From Rhodanobacteraceae bacterium (GTDB taxonomy: Bacteria > Pseudomonadota > Gammaproteobacteria > Xanthomonadales > Rhodanobacteraceae): a DNA stretch of 64,000 bases. Shown piece after piece: positions 35,304 to 43,766 of this stretch (the first letter of the stretch is position 1; every line of letters begins with the position of its first letter). The position numbers and the translations under genes were made by a program. The notes below the pieces were generated by a model. The model was not told the DNA's origin, did no database searches, and saw only the letters and a list, made by a program, of their open reading frames with translations. The DNA lies in contig CP126531.1 in the NCBI GenBank assembly GCA_030167125.1, forward strand, positions 2,046,001 through 2,110,000, written 5' to 3'.

Positions 35304-36731
35304 TTACAGCGCCGACAGGAACGCCACCAAGTCGCTCTTCTGCTGCTCGGTCATGCCGATGTGGAAGCGCGTGTCGTAGAAATCGACCACGTCGTGCAGG
35401 GTCGCGGCCGAGCCGTTGTGGAAGTACGGCGCGCGCGCCGCGAGGCCGCGCAGGTTCGGGCCCTTGAACTTGCCGATGTCGGCCCACTTGCCGGTCAGCA
35501 TCGCGCGGCCCGGATCGGTGGTCTGCACGACCTGTCCGGTCTTGATGTTGGTGAGCGTGTACAGCGGCATGTCGGGCGTGCGCCGGCTGGCATCTGCGAT
35601 GCCGATGTTGAGCGGCGCGCCCACCGAGTGATTGCCGATGTTCGGCGAGTCATGGCAAGTGCCGCAGGTGCCGTGGATCACGGGTTGTCCGGTCGCATCG
35701 TTCAAGCCGGCCACGCCGGTGATCTGGATCGGCAGCGAATCGAACAGCTCCTGGCCGCGTGCGATGGCGGTGCGCGCCATCGTTTGCGGATCGAAGCGGC
35801 GCAATGGATCGGGGCTGCGCCAACTGTCGAACAGCCGCATCACTCTCGGGTCGAACGGATCGAGCGTGGGATCGTTGCCCAGCGAATCGTTGATGCCGAC
35901 CCAGAATTTCTGCAGCGCAAGGATCGCGGGGCCGCCCATGCCGCCGGCGTCGTTGAGCTGTCCGGCCAGTGCGTCCTGGATTTGCGCGGTGACCAGTGGC
36001 AACTCGAACGCGACGATCTGGTCGAGGACCGCCTGGCTCGGCGCCGTCGCCGCCTGCTCGTGCCCGAGCACCGCGTGCATCGCCTGCGACGCAAGGCTGA
36101 GGCGAAGATCCTCGACGTCGATGCCGGCATCCATCGGCGGCTTGAACGGAAGATTCGTTTCGCGCCCGTCCCACATCACCGCGGTGTCCCAGATCAGGTT
36201 GCTCGCGGGCAGCGGACGCCGGAACAACGAAAGCGCCTGCGCGCTCGCGTAGCCGTACGGATCGTCGACCGCCGTCAGCGTGAACTCCGCGTTCGCCGGC
36301 ATCGGCAGGCTCACCCGGATCACGCCGTGGTTCAGCAGCATCGAATACGCGGCTTCGCGCGCGGCCAGCGTCGACACGTCGGCCAGCGGCGAATTGGCGC
36401 CATCGACCGGACGGAAGATCGGATCGGTGCCGCGCGTCGCCACGAAACGGCGTTGCACGTCGGCGGCGGAAATCGACCAGCCATCCTGCTGCTGGTGGCA
36501 GGAACTGCACGAGCGCCCGTTGCTGCCGAGGCTCTGGAAGAACGGGTTGCCCTGGTCGATGCGGCCGCTGGGCGTACTGGTCTGCAGCATGCCGGAAGGA
36601 TCGCGCGTGGTCAGCGCGCCCGCGCGGGAAGGCGACGCGACCTGCTGCGCGGCTCCGCCGCCGGCGATGGCCAGCAGCGCGACCGCGGCAACCAGACGGC
36701 CCCCCGGCCGCGGCAAGTATCGATGGGACAT
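35304..36731 (-). CDS. Di-haem c-type cytochrome, peroxidase-like
   Basis: A 475-residue periplasmic protein from ATG 36731, with AGGAGG directly upstream. The signal peptide is VAAVALLAIAGGGAAQQ. Two haem c motifs, CSSCH (about residue 77) and CGTCH (about 355), are present. The C-terminal half has GQELFDSLPIQITGVAG and FKGPNLRGLAARAPYFHNGS, the latter typical of the cytochrome c peroxidase/MauG superfamily. The central insert is longer than in classical peroxidases. The physiological substrate is unknown. It stands alone between rnr and the kinase gene. Confidence 0.85.
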   Translation of the reverse strand: MSHRYLPRPGGRLVAAVALLAIAGGGAAQQVASPSRAGALTTRDPSGMLQTSTPSGRIDQGNPFFQSLGSNGRSCSSCHQQQDGWSISAADVQRRFVATRGTDPIFRPVDGANSPLADVSTLAAREAAYSMLLNHGVIRVSLPMPANAEFTLTAVDDPYGYASAQALSLFRRPLPASNLIWDTAVMWDGRETNLPFKPPMDAGIDVEDLRLSLASQAMHAVLGHEQAATAPSQAVLDQIVAFELPLVTAQIQDALAGQLNDAGGMGGPAILALQKFWVGINDSLGNDPTLDPFDPRVMRLFDSWRSPDPLRRFDPQTMARTAIARGQELFDSLPIQITGVAGLNDATGQPVIHGTCGTCHDSPNIGNHSVGAPLNIGIADASRRTPDMPLYTLTNIKTGQVVQTTDPGRAMLTGKWADIGKFKGPNLRGLAARAPYFHNGSAATLHDVVDFYDTRFHIGMTEQQKSDLVAFLSAL

Positions 36732-36801
36732 GGCGTTGCCTCCTGTGCGGATGCGCACAAGGGAGAACACCGTCATGCGGGAAATTGCGACACCGTTTCG
36801 A

Positions 36802-39417
36802 TCAATGCGTTTGCGCACGCATCCGCGCCAGCCGCACCCCGACCGGCCACTGGCCGATCTTCGCCAGCGCCGCTTCGATGGCGGCCTGGTTCGGCGGGGC
36901 CGCGCCGGGCGCCGAGGCCAGCAGCAGTTGCGCCTCCAGCCGCCACGGATGCGCGGGCAAGGCAGCGGCGCGATCGAGCGCCACGATCAACGCACGCGCG
37001 TCGCGCACGGCATCGGCGTGGTGCCCAAGCGTTTCCGCCAGCCGCATCGAATCGAGCAGGAACAACGGCCACGACACCGGATCGATCGCATGCACGCGCG
37101 CGTCCAGCGCCGCCGCCCGCGCGTAGTCCGCCTGCGCGGCGGATACGTCACCGGCCGCAGCCAAGGCGCGGCCGCGTTCCAGCAAAGCCAGCGCCACGGC
37201 CAGATCGTGCAGGATGCCTTCGTGGCAATCGTCCGCTTTCGAAACCGCGATCTGCGCGGCGGCGACGGCATCCGGCGCGCGCTGCAGCAACAGCAAGGCG
37301 CGCGCCTGCTGGGCCGCGTTCTCGGCCACGTCGCAGGCCGAAGCGCCGCGCGCGCGCTGTTCTTCGAGCAACGCCGTCGTCAGTGCCAGCGCGGGCGCCG
37401 CCTGCTCCTTCGCCAGCAACACATAGGCAAGCTGGGTGCGCGGCGCGAGCGGCTTGCGGCGCAGGCCATTGCCGAGCGAGTCGAGCAGCGCCTCGGCGTT
37501 GCGCGCATCCGCATCGGCGGCATCCAGGTCACCGCGATACAACGCGATCTTCGACTGCAGGTTCCAGGTGTCGGCCAGGTTCATCGGCGTCGCATTGCCG
37601 TGCAACTTGCGCGCGAGCGCTTCGTCCGCCAGCGGCCGCGCCTCGGCGATGCGGTCGGCGTCCAGCAGGACGCTGGCCAGATCGTGGGTGGCCGAGCCGA
37701 GTTCGTCGCAACGAACGCCTGCGGCGCACGCGGCGCGATACGCCACGATCATCTCGCGGCCCCGCGACACGGCCAGCGGCATGTTGCCCTGTCCATCCGC
37801 AACCGCCATCCCGATCTTCAGCAGCATCGCGCGCGGCACGTCGCCGGGCAGCCGTCCCGCGGGCACCTCAAGCAGCGGACCGATCCGCGCCGCGGCGCCG
37901 TCGTAATCGCCCTTGCGGATCAGCGTGCGGGTCAATCCGATTTCGACGCCGATCCGGATCGGCGAGTCGGCAGGCAAGTTCGCCGCGCTGGCTTCGGCTT
38001 CGCGCAACAACGCTTCGGAACGCGGGATGTCGCGCATGTCGCGCAACACGTTGCCCAGCGTGTAGAGCAATTCCGCGTGCAAGGCGGGCTGCTCGCGCAA
38101 TTCCAGCGGCAAGGCCTTCGCCGTGGTATAGACCAGCGTGGGCACGTCCGGGCGGCGCGCGGCGGCCACGTCGGGCGCGGTCTTGCGCAACAAACCCACC
38201 ACGAAATCGCGGATCGCGTTGGCGCGCTGCGCCTGCTGGCGCGCAACGTGCGTCTGCCACAGCGCGATCGACAGCGACACGAGTATCGCCAGCCCCAATA
38301 CCGCGGTGACCGCGACGCCGCCGCGATGGCGCGCGACGAAGCGGCCGGTGCGATACCAGCGCGAAGGCGGATGCGCGCGCACCGGCAAGCAATCCAGGTA
38401 GCGCTCGATGTCTTCCGCCAGCGCGCCGCCCGAACCGTAGCGGTGCTCGGGCTCCGGCGCGGTGGCCTTGGCGACGATGTTGGCGAGATCGCCGCGCAAT
38501 TTGCGTGCGTGCTTCGATCGGCCTTGTGCGGCATCCGTCGCGTTCGTGGTCGTGCGCGTCTGCGTCGTCGCGCTTCGCTCGCCGGTCAGCAGCTCGCGCA
38601 GCAGCACGCCCAGCGCGTACACGTCGGTGGCAGTGGTGATCGCGCCCGGCGTGAACTGTTCCGGCGCCGCGTAGGCCGGCGTCAGCGCGTGGTGGCGGGT
38701 GCGCGTGGCGTCGTCGGTTTCGTCCAGCAACTTGGCGATGCCGAAATCCAGCAGCTTCATTTCGCCTTCGGCGGTGACCAGCACGTTGGAAGGTTTCAGG
38801 TCGCGGTGCACGATCAGCGCGCGATGCGCGGATTCGACCGCGCGGCATACGCGCAAAAACAGCGTCAGCCGCTGGCGTTCGGACAACGCGTGTTGCTGCG
38901 CATGGCGCGTGATCGGCACGCCGTCGATCAATTCCAGTGCGATGTAGGCGAGCCCGTTGTCGGCGATGCCGCCTTCGATCAGCCGCGCGATGCCGGGATG
39001 GCGCAGGCGCGCCAGCGCTTCGCGTTCGTGATGGAACCGGCGCCGTGCCTCGGCGGTGTACAAGCCGCGCGCCAGCAGCTTGACTGCGACGAACTGGCGC
39101 ACGCCCTCCACTTCGCGGCAGCCGCGGAACACGGTAGACGAGCCGCCTTCGCCCAGCACTTCCAGCAATTTGAACGGACCGATGCGGCTGCCGGGCGGCA
39201 ACGGTTCGACGGCTTCGGCTTCGCCGATCCTTTGCGCGGCATTGGCGGCGTCGCCCGCCGTCAGCCACTCGCCTTCTTCCGCATCGGCCGCCAGCATGCG
39301 CTCCAGTTCGGCGCGCATCGACCGGTCCGCGCAACCTGCGAGCAGGCGCGCACGCGCATCCGGCGGCAGCTTCAGCGCCTCCTCGAACAAGTCGCGCAGT
39401 GTCGGCGTGGATTCCAC
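36802..39417 (-). CDS. Ser/Thr protein kinase with TPR-like periplasmic region
   Basis: An 871-residue Hanks-type kinase from GTG 39417 (GGGGAG upstream; the frame runs to a TTG at 39486). Kinase motifs are LGEGGSSTVFRG, VAVKLL (Lys), HRDLKPSNVL (catalytic Asp) and DFGIAKLL. A transmembrane helix follows (VAVTAVLGLAILVSLSIALW). The 450-residue remainder is helical and repeat-like (LHAELLYTLGNVLRD, DTWNLQSKIALYRGDLDAADA), resembling TPRs. It lies 66 bp downstream of an ECF sigma gene. Pairs of this kind suggest that the kinase signals to the sigma factor. Confidence 0.88.
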   Translation of the reverse strand: MESTPTLRDLFEEALKLPPDARARLLAGCADRSMRAELERMLAADAEEGEWLTAGDAANAAQRIGEAEAVEPLPPGSRIGPFKLLEVLGEGGSSTVFRGCREVEGVRQFVAVKLLARGLYTAEARRRFHHEREALARLRHPGIARLIEGGIADNGLAYIALELIDGVPITRHAQQHALSERQRLTLFLRVCRAVESAHRALIVHRDLKPSNVLVTAEGEMKLLDFGIAKLLDETDDATRTRHHALTPAYAAPEQFTPGAITTATDVYALGVLLRELLTGERSATTQTRTTTNATDAAQGRSKHARKLRGDLANIVAKATAPEPEHRYGSGGALAEDIERYLDCLPVRAHPPSRWYRTGRFVARHRGGVAVTAVLGLAILVSLSIALWQTHVARQQAQRANAIRDFVVGLLRKTAPDVAAARRPDVPTLVYTTAKALPLELREQPALHAELLYTLGNVLRDMRDIPRSEALLREAEASAANLPADSPIRIGVEIGLTRTLIRKGDYDGAAARIGPLLEVPAGRLPGDVPRAMLLKIGMAVADGQGNMPLAVSRGREMIVAYRAACAAGVRCDELGSATHDLASVLLDADRIAEARPLADEALARKLHGNATPMNLADTWNLQSKIALYRGDLDAADADARNAEALLDSLGNGLRRKPLAPRTQLAYVLLAKEQAAPALALTTALLEEQRARGASACDVAENAAQQARALLLLQRAPDAVAAAQIAVSKADDCHEGILHDLAVALALLERGRALAAAGDVSAAQADYARAAALDARVHAIDPVSWPLFLLDSMRLAETLGHHADAVRDARALIVALDRAAALPAHPWRLEAQLLLASAPGAAPPNQAAIEAALAKIGQWPVGVRLARMRAQTH

Positions 39418-39482
39418 CGTCGCAACTCCCCGGCCATGTCCTGCGATAAACCCCGTCCGCGCCCCGTTTGCGACGCGCGGCG

Positions 39483-40016
39483 TCAATCCATGTGCGATTT
39501 GATGAAAGCGCGCGCGAAGCGCCAGTCGCGATCGATGGTGCGGCGCGCCAGCCCCAGCGTTTCCGCCACCTGTTCAAGGCTCAGGCCCGCGAAATAACGC
39601 AACTCGACGACCTTGGCCGCGCGCGCATCGGTCTGTTCCAGGGCATCCAGCGCCGCATCCAGCGCCAGCGCCTGTTCGGCCGTATCGATGGCCAATTGCG
39701 CATTGCGGTCGTCCAGCGTGACGCGGTTCCACTGGCCGCCGGCGCGCAACCGCAAACGGTCGCGCGCACGATTGATCAGCAGGTGGCGCATCGCGCGGGC
39801 GGCGTAGGCGAAGAATTGCGCCGGTTCCTGGAACTGCAACGCCGGGCGGTCGCCCATGCGCAGGTACAATTCGTGGACCAGCTCGGTGGTGTCGAGCGTG
39901 CCGTTGCGGCGCTGGCCCGCCAGCCGCCACGAGGCCATTGCCTTCAGGCGCTCATAGACCTCGACGAACAATGCGTCGGACGAAGTCCCGGCCGGCATCT
40001 CGCTGCAGTCGACCAT
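39483..40016 (-). CDS. ECF-type RNA polymerase sigma factor
   Basis: A 177-residue sigma-70 family protein of the ECF group. Region 2 is visible as TTELVHELYLRMGDRPALQF, with FFAYAARAMRHLLINRARDR. Region 4 is YFAGLSLEQVAETLGLARRT followed by IDRDWRFARAFI. The pattern fits the TIGR02999 subfamily, whose genes often sit beside Ser/Thr kinases rather than anti-sigma factors, and no anti-sigma gene is seen here. ATG 40016 has GGAGG only three bases upstream; ATG six codons further in is an alternative. Confidence 0.88.
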   Translation of the reverse strand: MVDCSEMPAGTSSDALFVEVYERLKAMASWRLAGQRRNGTLDTTELVHELYLRMGDRPALQFQEPAQFFAYAARAMRHLLINRARDRLRLRAGGQWNRVTLDDRNAQLAIDTAEQALALDAALDALEQTDARAAKVVELRYFAGLSLEQVAETLGLARRTIDRDWRFARAFIKSHMD

Positions 40017-40131
40017 GGCGCCTCCACACCCATGCGACTTCCGCGATCGCCAGCGTCACGCAGAACGGCGGGAAACGCAAGCCAGGCGAGCGGCGCGCCG
40101 GACGTAAGGTGCCGCGGCGTTGCGGGCGGCG

Positions 40132-40740
40132 TTATTGCGCCTTGCCGGCCTGCAGGTTCTGCACGATCTCCAGCGAACGCTTGACGTGCTGGTCGGGCGT
40201 CAGGTGGTCGGCTTCCGACGACAAGGTGGTGACGACCTTGCCGGTGCGGTCGAGCACGAAGGTCGTGCGCGGGAAAAAGCCATGGGTCACCGGCTTGTGC
40301 TGGACATCGGTCACGCCCTTCTGCGGCGGCATCATCTTCAGGTCGTATTGCGCGGCGATCTTGCCGTCCGGATCGGACGCGACCGGAAACTTGCCGGCGC
40401 AGTAATTCGGATCGGACGAAAACTGGTTGAGCCGCGCGATCGAATCCGCCGACACGCCGATGATCGTGGCACCGGCCTTGCTGAACTGGTCGGCGTCGGT
40501 CGCGAAAGTGTGCGCCTCGAGGTCGCAGCCGCCGGTGTAGGCCGCCGGGTAGAAATAGACCACCACCGGGCCTTTCGCCAGCGCCCGCTTCAGCGAGAAG
40601 GTGAAATCCTTGCCCGCGAGGCTCGCGGTGGCGGTGAAATCCGGCGCCGCAGCGCCCGTTTTCAGCGCAGCCGCTGCCGGGATCGCCAGCATCGACGTCA
40701 ATGCGCCCGCGGTGAGCAGACCTGCCAATCGCTTGTTCAT
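40132..40740 (-). CDS. Periplasmic BCP/AhpC-type peroxiredoxin
   Basis: A 202-residue thioredoxin-fold protein from ATG 40740 (GGAGGG upstream). The signal peptide is MNKRLAGLLTAGALTSMLAI, then PAAAA. The active-site region reads VVVYFYPAAYTGGCDLEAHT, with the peroxidatic Cys where BCP enzymes have GCTKEA. A second Cys occurs in DPNYCAGKF and may be the resolving one. It probably reduces peroxides in the periplasm. It is separated by a promoter region from tRNA-Leu and not linked to the sigma/kinase pair. Confidence 0.85.
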   Translation of the reverse strand: MNKRLAGLLTAGALTSMLAIPAAAALKTGAAAPDFTATASLAGKDFTFSLKRALAKGPVVVYFYPAAYTGGCDLEAHTFATDADQFSKAGATIIGVSADSIARLNQFSSDPNYCAGKFPVASDPDGKIAAQYDLKMMPPQKGVTDVQHKPVTHGFFPRTTFVLDRTGKVVTTLSSEADHLTPDQHVKRSLEIVQNLQAGKAQ

Positions 40741-40822
40741 CTCGAAACCCTCCGGTGATCGCCGCCACGGTAGCACGGCCGGCTGATCCGGGTTAGTGCA
40801 CTCCAGGCGCAGCGAGGTTGCA

Positions 40823-40852
40823 TTGACAGTCCGGCCGTCGCGCGGCTATCGT
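40823..40852 (+). promoter_or_regulatory. Sigma-70 promoter of tRNA-Leu
   Basis: TTGACA at 40823-40828 and TATCGT at 40847-40852 are separated by 18 bp, with the tRNA starting 40 bp downstream of the -10. The -35 is a perfect consensus, as is common for stable RNA genes. Confidence 0.7.
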
Positions 40853-40891
40853 ACGCGGCTCGCTGGCGCCTGGCGCCGCGGCCGGACACCT

Positions 40892-40976
<85 letters not shown>

Positions 40977-40993
40977 GTTGATTGCATGATGAA

Positions 40994-41019
40994 AACCCGC
41001 GCATGTCGCGGGTTTTTTT
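40994..41019 (+). terminator. Rho-independent terminator of tRNA-Leu
   Basis: AACCCGCG and CGCGGGTT form a perfect 8-bp stem with a 5-nt loop (CATGT), followed by a run of seven T. It lies 18 nt after the CCA end of tRNA-Leu. Confidence 0.92.
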
Positions 41020-41232
41020 GTGCCTCAGCTTTCAGATCGCCGCATCACCGGCTCACCGACGCAACAACCGACGGAGCAAACCCAGAGTCGCAGCATAGGC
41101 CTCCTCTGCATCCAACGCGCCCTTCGACATCAGAGAAGGTTGGCCGGACTTCCTTTGACGATGCCATAACACCACAACGACGAGACTTGCGCGGCATGGA
41201 TTGAAGCGTCTTCCTGACGCAGCAGGTGCAAC

Positions 41233-41640
41233 ATGCGTTCGCATCGTTACGTGTGTGTATTCGCGGGGGCGTTGCTCGCAGCCTCCGCCGCATTCGCCGG
41301 TGAACCGGTCAACGGGCCTTTCGACATCAGCACGCCGCAGACCTTCGAACAGCAAGCCGCGCAGGTGAGCGCCGGCATGCAGGCCGGCGGCGCCTACGGT
41401 TTCCTTTCCGCGCAGGAGCGCGCGCGCGTCGAGCAGGAAATCATGGCCATGCGCACCCTGTTCCAGCGTTACGGCAACATCGAGACGATGGATGGCGCAC
41501 GGCGCGTCGAGTTGTACAACGCGCAGGAATCGGTCAACCAGATATTGACCCGCGGCCAGGCCGGCAGCACGCGTTGTGCGTGGGCGCAGCCGACCGGCTC
41601 GCACATTCCGCGCACGTCGTGCTGGTCCATCGGGACCTGA
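41233..41640 (+). CDS. Exported protein with TGSxxPxxxC C-terminal motif
   Basis: A 135-residue secreted protein. The signal peptide is MRSHRYVCVFAGALLAASAA followed by FAG. The middle is Gln/Ala-rich and helical (QTFEQQAAQVSAGMQAGGAY). The C-terminus is STRCAWAQPTGSHIPRTSCW, matching a pattern (Cys, then TGSHIP, then Cys) seen repeatedly in small exported proteins of Xanthomonadales. The two cysteines probably form a disulfide. Function is unknown. It is preceded by a modest ribosome site (AGGTG) and stands alone between tRNA-Leu and a toxin-antitoxin pair. Confidence 0.7.
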   Translation: MRSHRYVCVFAGALLAASAAFAGEPVNGPFDISTPQTFEQQAAQVSAGMQAGGAYGFLSAQERARVEQEIMAMRTLFQRYGNIETMDGARRVELYNAQESVNQILTRGQAGSTRCAWAQPTGSHIPRTSCWSIGT

Positions 41641-41744
41641 CCACGACACAGGACGAGCGGGATGGGAGCACGGACCTGATCGCGTCTGCACCGCTGCAGA
41701 CGGAAACGCACCAGTCACCACATGCGGCAAACGCTTGATAGACT

Positions 41745-41767
41745 AGCCTCACAGACCAGTCGAGGCT
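41745..41767. promoter_or_regulatory. Inverted repeat upstream of the Phd/VapC operon
   Basis: AGCCTC (41745-41750) and GAGGCT (41762-41767) flank an 11-bp spacer and end 4 bp before the antitoxin ATG. Antitoxins of this type bind palindromes over their own promoters, so autoregulation here is plausible. Confidence 0.4.
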
Positions 41768-41771
41768 TGCC

Positions 41772-42008
41772 ATGTCCAAACTCGGAGCGTATGAAGCGAA
41801 AACCCATCTGCCCCGGTTGTTGCGACAAGTCGAATCGGGCGAGGTGGTGACCATCACGCGCAATGGCCGCGCCGTCGCGCGCCTCACGCGCGTGTCCGAC
41901 GCAAGCAGCGCGGCGGCCCGGATACTGGAGCTTCGCAAGACGGTGAGCCGAACCGCACGCGGCAAGAGACTCTCCATGCGCGAGCTGATCGCGGAAGGGC
42001 GCAGGTGA
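41772..42008 (+). CDS. Phd/YefM-type antitoxin
   Basis: A 78-residue antitoxin. The N-terminal fold reads MSKLGAYEAKTHLPRLLRQV followed by ESGEVVTITRNGRAVARLTR, the standard Phd/YefM DNA-binding and dimerisation core. The C-terminal 35 residues, ending MRELIAEGRR, are the part that normally wraps the toxin. GAGG lies seven bases before the ATG. The stop overlaps the PIN toxin start in GTGA, the usual coupling of such pairs. Confidence 0.9.
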   Translation: MSKLGAYEAKTHLPRLLRQVESGEVVTITRNGRAVARLTRVSDASSAAARILELRKTVSRTARGKRLSMRELIAEGRR

Positions 42009-42421
42009 GCACGCCTGTCCTCGTGCTCGACGCTTCCCTGGCGCTTTCTTGGGCTCTCCCGGATGAGGCGTCCGCCCACGGCGATGCCGTTCTGGCGACC
42101 GTGGCGAAGTCCGGCGCCGTTGTTCCAAATTTGTGGCCGCATGAAGTCGGCAACGGATTGCTCATGGCGCAAAAGAGAGGCCGGCTCACGACCGCGCAGC
42201 GCATGGCATTCATCGAAGCGCTGCTGCAGTTGCCCATCGAGCTGGCGGCACCGGGAAGGCGTGCGGTACTCGATACGCAAACGTCACTCGCGGAGCGCTA
42301 TGCCCTGACCGCATACGATGCGGCTTACCTGGATCTCGCCCTGCGCCACGGTTTGCCGCTGGCCACGCAGGACAAGGCGATGAAGTCCGCGGCGACGAAA
42401 GCGGGCGTGGCGATCGCATAG
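42005..42421 (+). CDS. VapC-like PIN-domain toxin
   Basis: A 138-residue PIN-domain ribonuclease toxin from GTG 42005. The acidic residues for metal binding are present: Asp in VLVLDASLALSW, Glu in PNLWPHEVGNGLL, Asp in ALTAYDAAYLDLA, and Asp in LATQDKAMKSAA. From family knowledge it cleaves specific RNAs when the antitoxin is degraded. It is coupled to the Phd/YefM gene by a four-base overlap. The pair sits next to a region with signs of recombination (42461 onwards). Confidence 0.92.
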   Translation: MSTPVLVLDASLALSWALPDEASAHGDAVLATVAKSGAVVPNLWPHEVGNGLLMAQKRGRLTTAQRMAFIEALLQLPIELAAPGRRAVLDTQTSLAERYALTAYDAAYLDLALRHGLPLATQDKAMKSAATKAGVAIA

Positions 42422-42460
42422 CCTGTGGCCGCAGGTCTGGGCGGCGCCGATGCACCGGCC

Positions 42461-42599
42461 TCACACCTGCAAACGGTCTCCGTCGCGCGCGACCAGCTTG
42501 TACAGCGCGGGCATCAGGAAAATGCCGATCGCAAGGCGCGAGATCATGCCGGCCACGATCACCAGCGCGAACGGGCGCTGCGAGTCAGTGCCGACGCCG
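42461..42599 (-). pseudogene. Orphan 3' end of an RND efflux gene (duplicate of 44442-44580)
   Basis: These 139 bp align without gaps to the last 139 bp of the RND pump gene at 44442-44580, stop codon included, with seven mismatches (95% identity). Read on the minus strand they encode the same final residues (SQRPFALVIVAGMISRLAI, then GIFLMPALYKLV..). All seven differences are synonymous. This implies that the fragment came from a second intact pump gene under selection, not from decay of this copy. It ends abruptly at 42600. Confidence 0.9.
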
Positions 42600-42657
42600 C
42601 TGGATTATCGGAAATGTCGCGGTCGATCTCAGCATCAGACTGAAGCGTCGTGGACAT

Positions 42658-43062
42658 TCAGAGATGCCGAAGCTCCGTGGGTTGCTCGGTCCAATTGTCG
42701 TGCAGCCCATCCGAATAGCGGATGGCGCCGCTCAAAAGTTCCTCTGGCAAGGCATCGTCGAGCGTCGCGACGAAAATAGTTACGAAAGGGCCGCCCATGT
42801 AGGGCGCGTCGCCGCGTGCGTGAGTGTGAATGCCGCACTTCGCGCAGTGATATTTCACCGGCGCTTGCGGATGCCTGTGGTAGGCGACGCCTTCTTCCGA
42901 TCCCGTGGCGAGACGGAACGCGTGCGGTTTCACGTGGATGCCCCAGGCGCGCGCCTTGAGGCAATACGTGCAATTGCAGCGGCTGGTTCCCTCGGACAGA
43001 TCCAGATCCGCCTCGTAACGAATCCCGCCACAGTGGCAACTGCCGTGATAAGTCTTCAACAT
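42658..43062 (-). CDS. GFA-family zinc protein
   Basis: A 134-residue protein of the GFA (glutathione-dependent formaldehyde-activating enzyme) fold. Zinc ligands are visible as CHCGG (residues 9-13), CNCTYC (about 29-34) and CAKCG (about 73-77). It starts MLKTYHGSCHCGGIRYEADL. Many GFA proteins have no demonstrated formaldehyde activity, so the substrate is open. It is the last gene of the GFA/CPBP/TetR minus-strand cassette; the gap from the CPBP gene is 32 bp and contains its ribosome site (AAGGAGAAG). Confidence 0.88.
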   Translation of the reverse strand: MLKTYHGSCHCGGIRYEADLDLSEGTSRCNCTYCLKARAWGIHVKPHAFRLATGSEEGVAYHRHPQAPVKYHCAKCGIHTHARGDAPYMGGPFVTIFVATLDDALPEELLSGAIRYSDGLHDNWTEQPTELRHL

Positions 43063-43094
43063 TGTGCTTCTCCTTCAAGGGTCCACGTTGTTGC

Positions 43095-43766
43095 TCATTT
43101 CGCAAGAAATCCCACTGCATCCACGATGAAGTGGGCCAGCATGCTCGCCCAGAGGTTGCGCCGCCACAAATAGAACAGGGTCAATACCGCACCGGCACTG
43201 CCGGCTACAAGCAAATGATGCCATCCCCAGAAACTGAGGTGATCGAGCGTGAACACCGACCATGTCAACAAACCAGCGATCGAGCGGCTGCCGGTCAGTT
43301 CCTGCACACGCTCGATGCCGTAACCGCGGAAAGTGATCTCTTCCGAGACTGCTGCGCGAACGACGACCATGCACTGCAGCCAGTATGGAATTGTCGAAAC
43401 ATTCTTGAACTGTCCGTTTTCGCTCCAGTGCAGAGCCGGGAAAATCATCAGGTAAATCGCAGCGAGCAACGCGACGATAAACGCGCCAGCGGCCACGGCA
43501 AGCGCGAGGTCGGCCGCACTGGGTTTGCGCAATCCCACCGATGAAAGCGGGCGTCGCTCCACGAAGAAGACGTACAGCAACGCGATGGCAACGATGCTCC
43601 AGAATGCCATCTCGGTGAGAATCATGTGGCCGAGGTTCTGGAATTGTCCGAGCCAGTGTCCGAGCGGCATGCTCATCAAACCGATCGTGACCAGCAACCC
43701 GATCGTGGAAGAAACCCACGGCTTGCTTTGCTGCATCGTATCGTGCGCAAGCACCTCGGTGGTCAT
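43095..43766 (-). CDS. CPBP-family intramembrane metalloprotease
   Basis: A 223-residue polytopic membrane protein with six or more hydrophobic helices. Abi/CPBP motif 1 is SEEITFRGYGIERVQE, motif 2 includes FTLDHLSFWGWHH, and motif 3 is MLAHFIVDAVG. Together they supply the Glu and His residues of the active site. Bacterial members include Rce1-like proteases and bacteriocin-immunity-type proteins. Its start overlaps the TetR stop (ATGA), so it is under the same control. Confidence 0.9.
   Translation of the reverse strand: MTTEVLAHDTMQQSKPWVSSTIGLLVTIGLMSMPLGHWLGQFQNLGHMILTEMAFWSIVAIALLYVFFVERRPLSSVGLRKPSAADLALAVAAGAFIVALLAAIYLMIFPALHWSENGQFKNVSTIPYWLQCMVVVRAAVSEEITFRGYGIERVQELTGSRSIAGLLTWSVFTLDHLSFWGWHHLLVAGSAGAVLTLFYLWRRNLWASMLAHFIVDAVGFLAK

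Noticed and set aside
35130..39597. Plus-strand frames of over 1000 codons across the cytochrome and kinase genes
   Set aside because: They are antisense to genes with clear haem and kinase motifs and consist of Arg/Ala/Gly-rich sequence typical of high-GC shadow frames.
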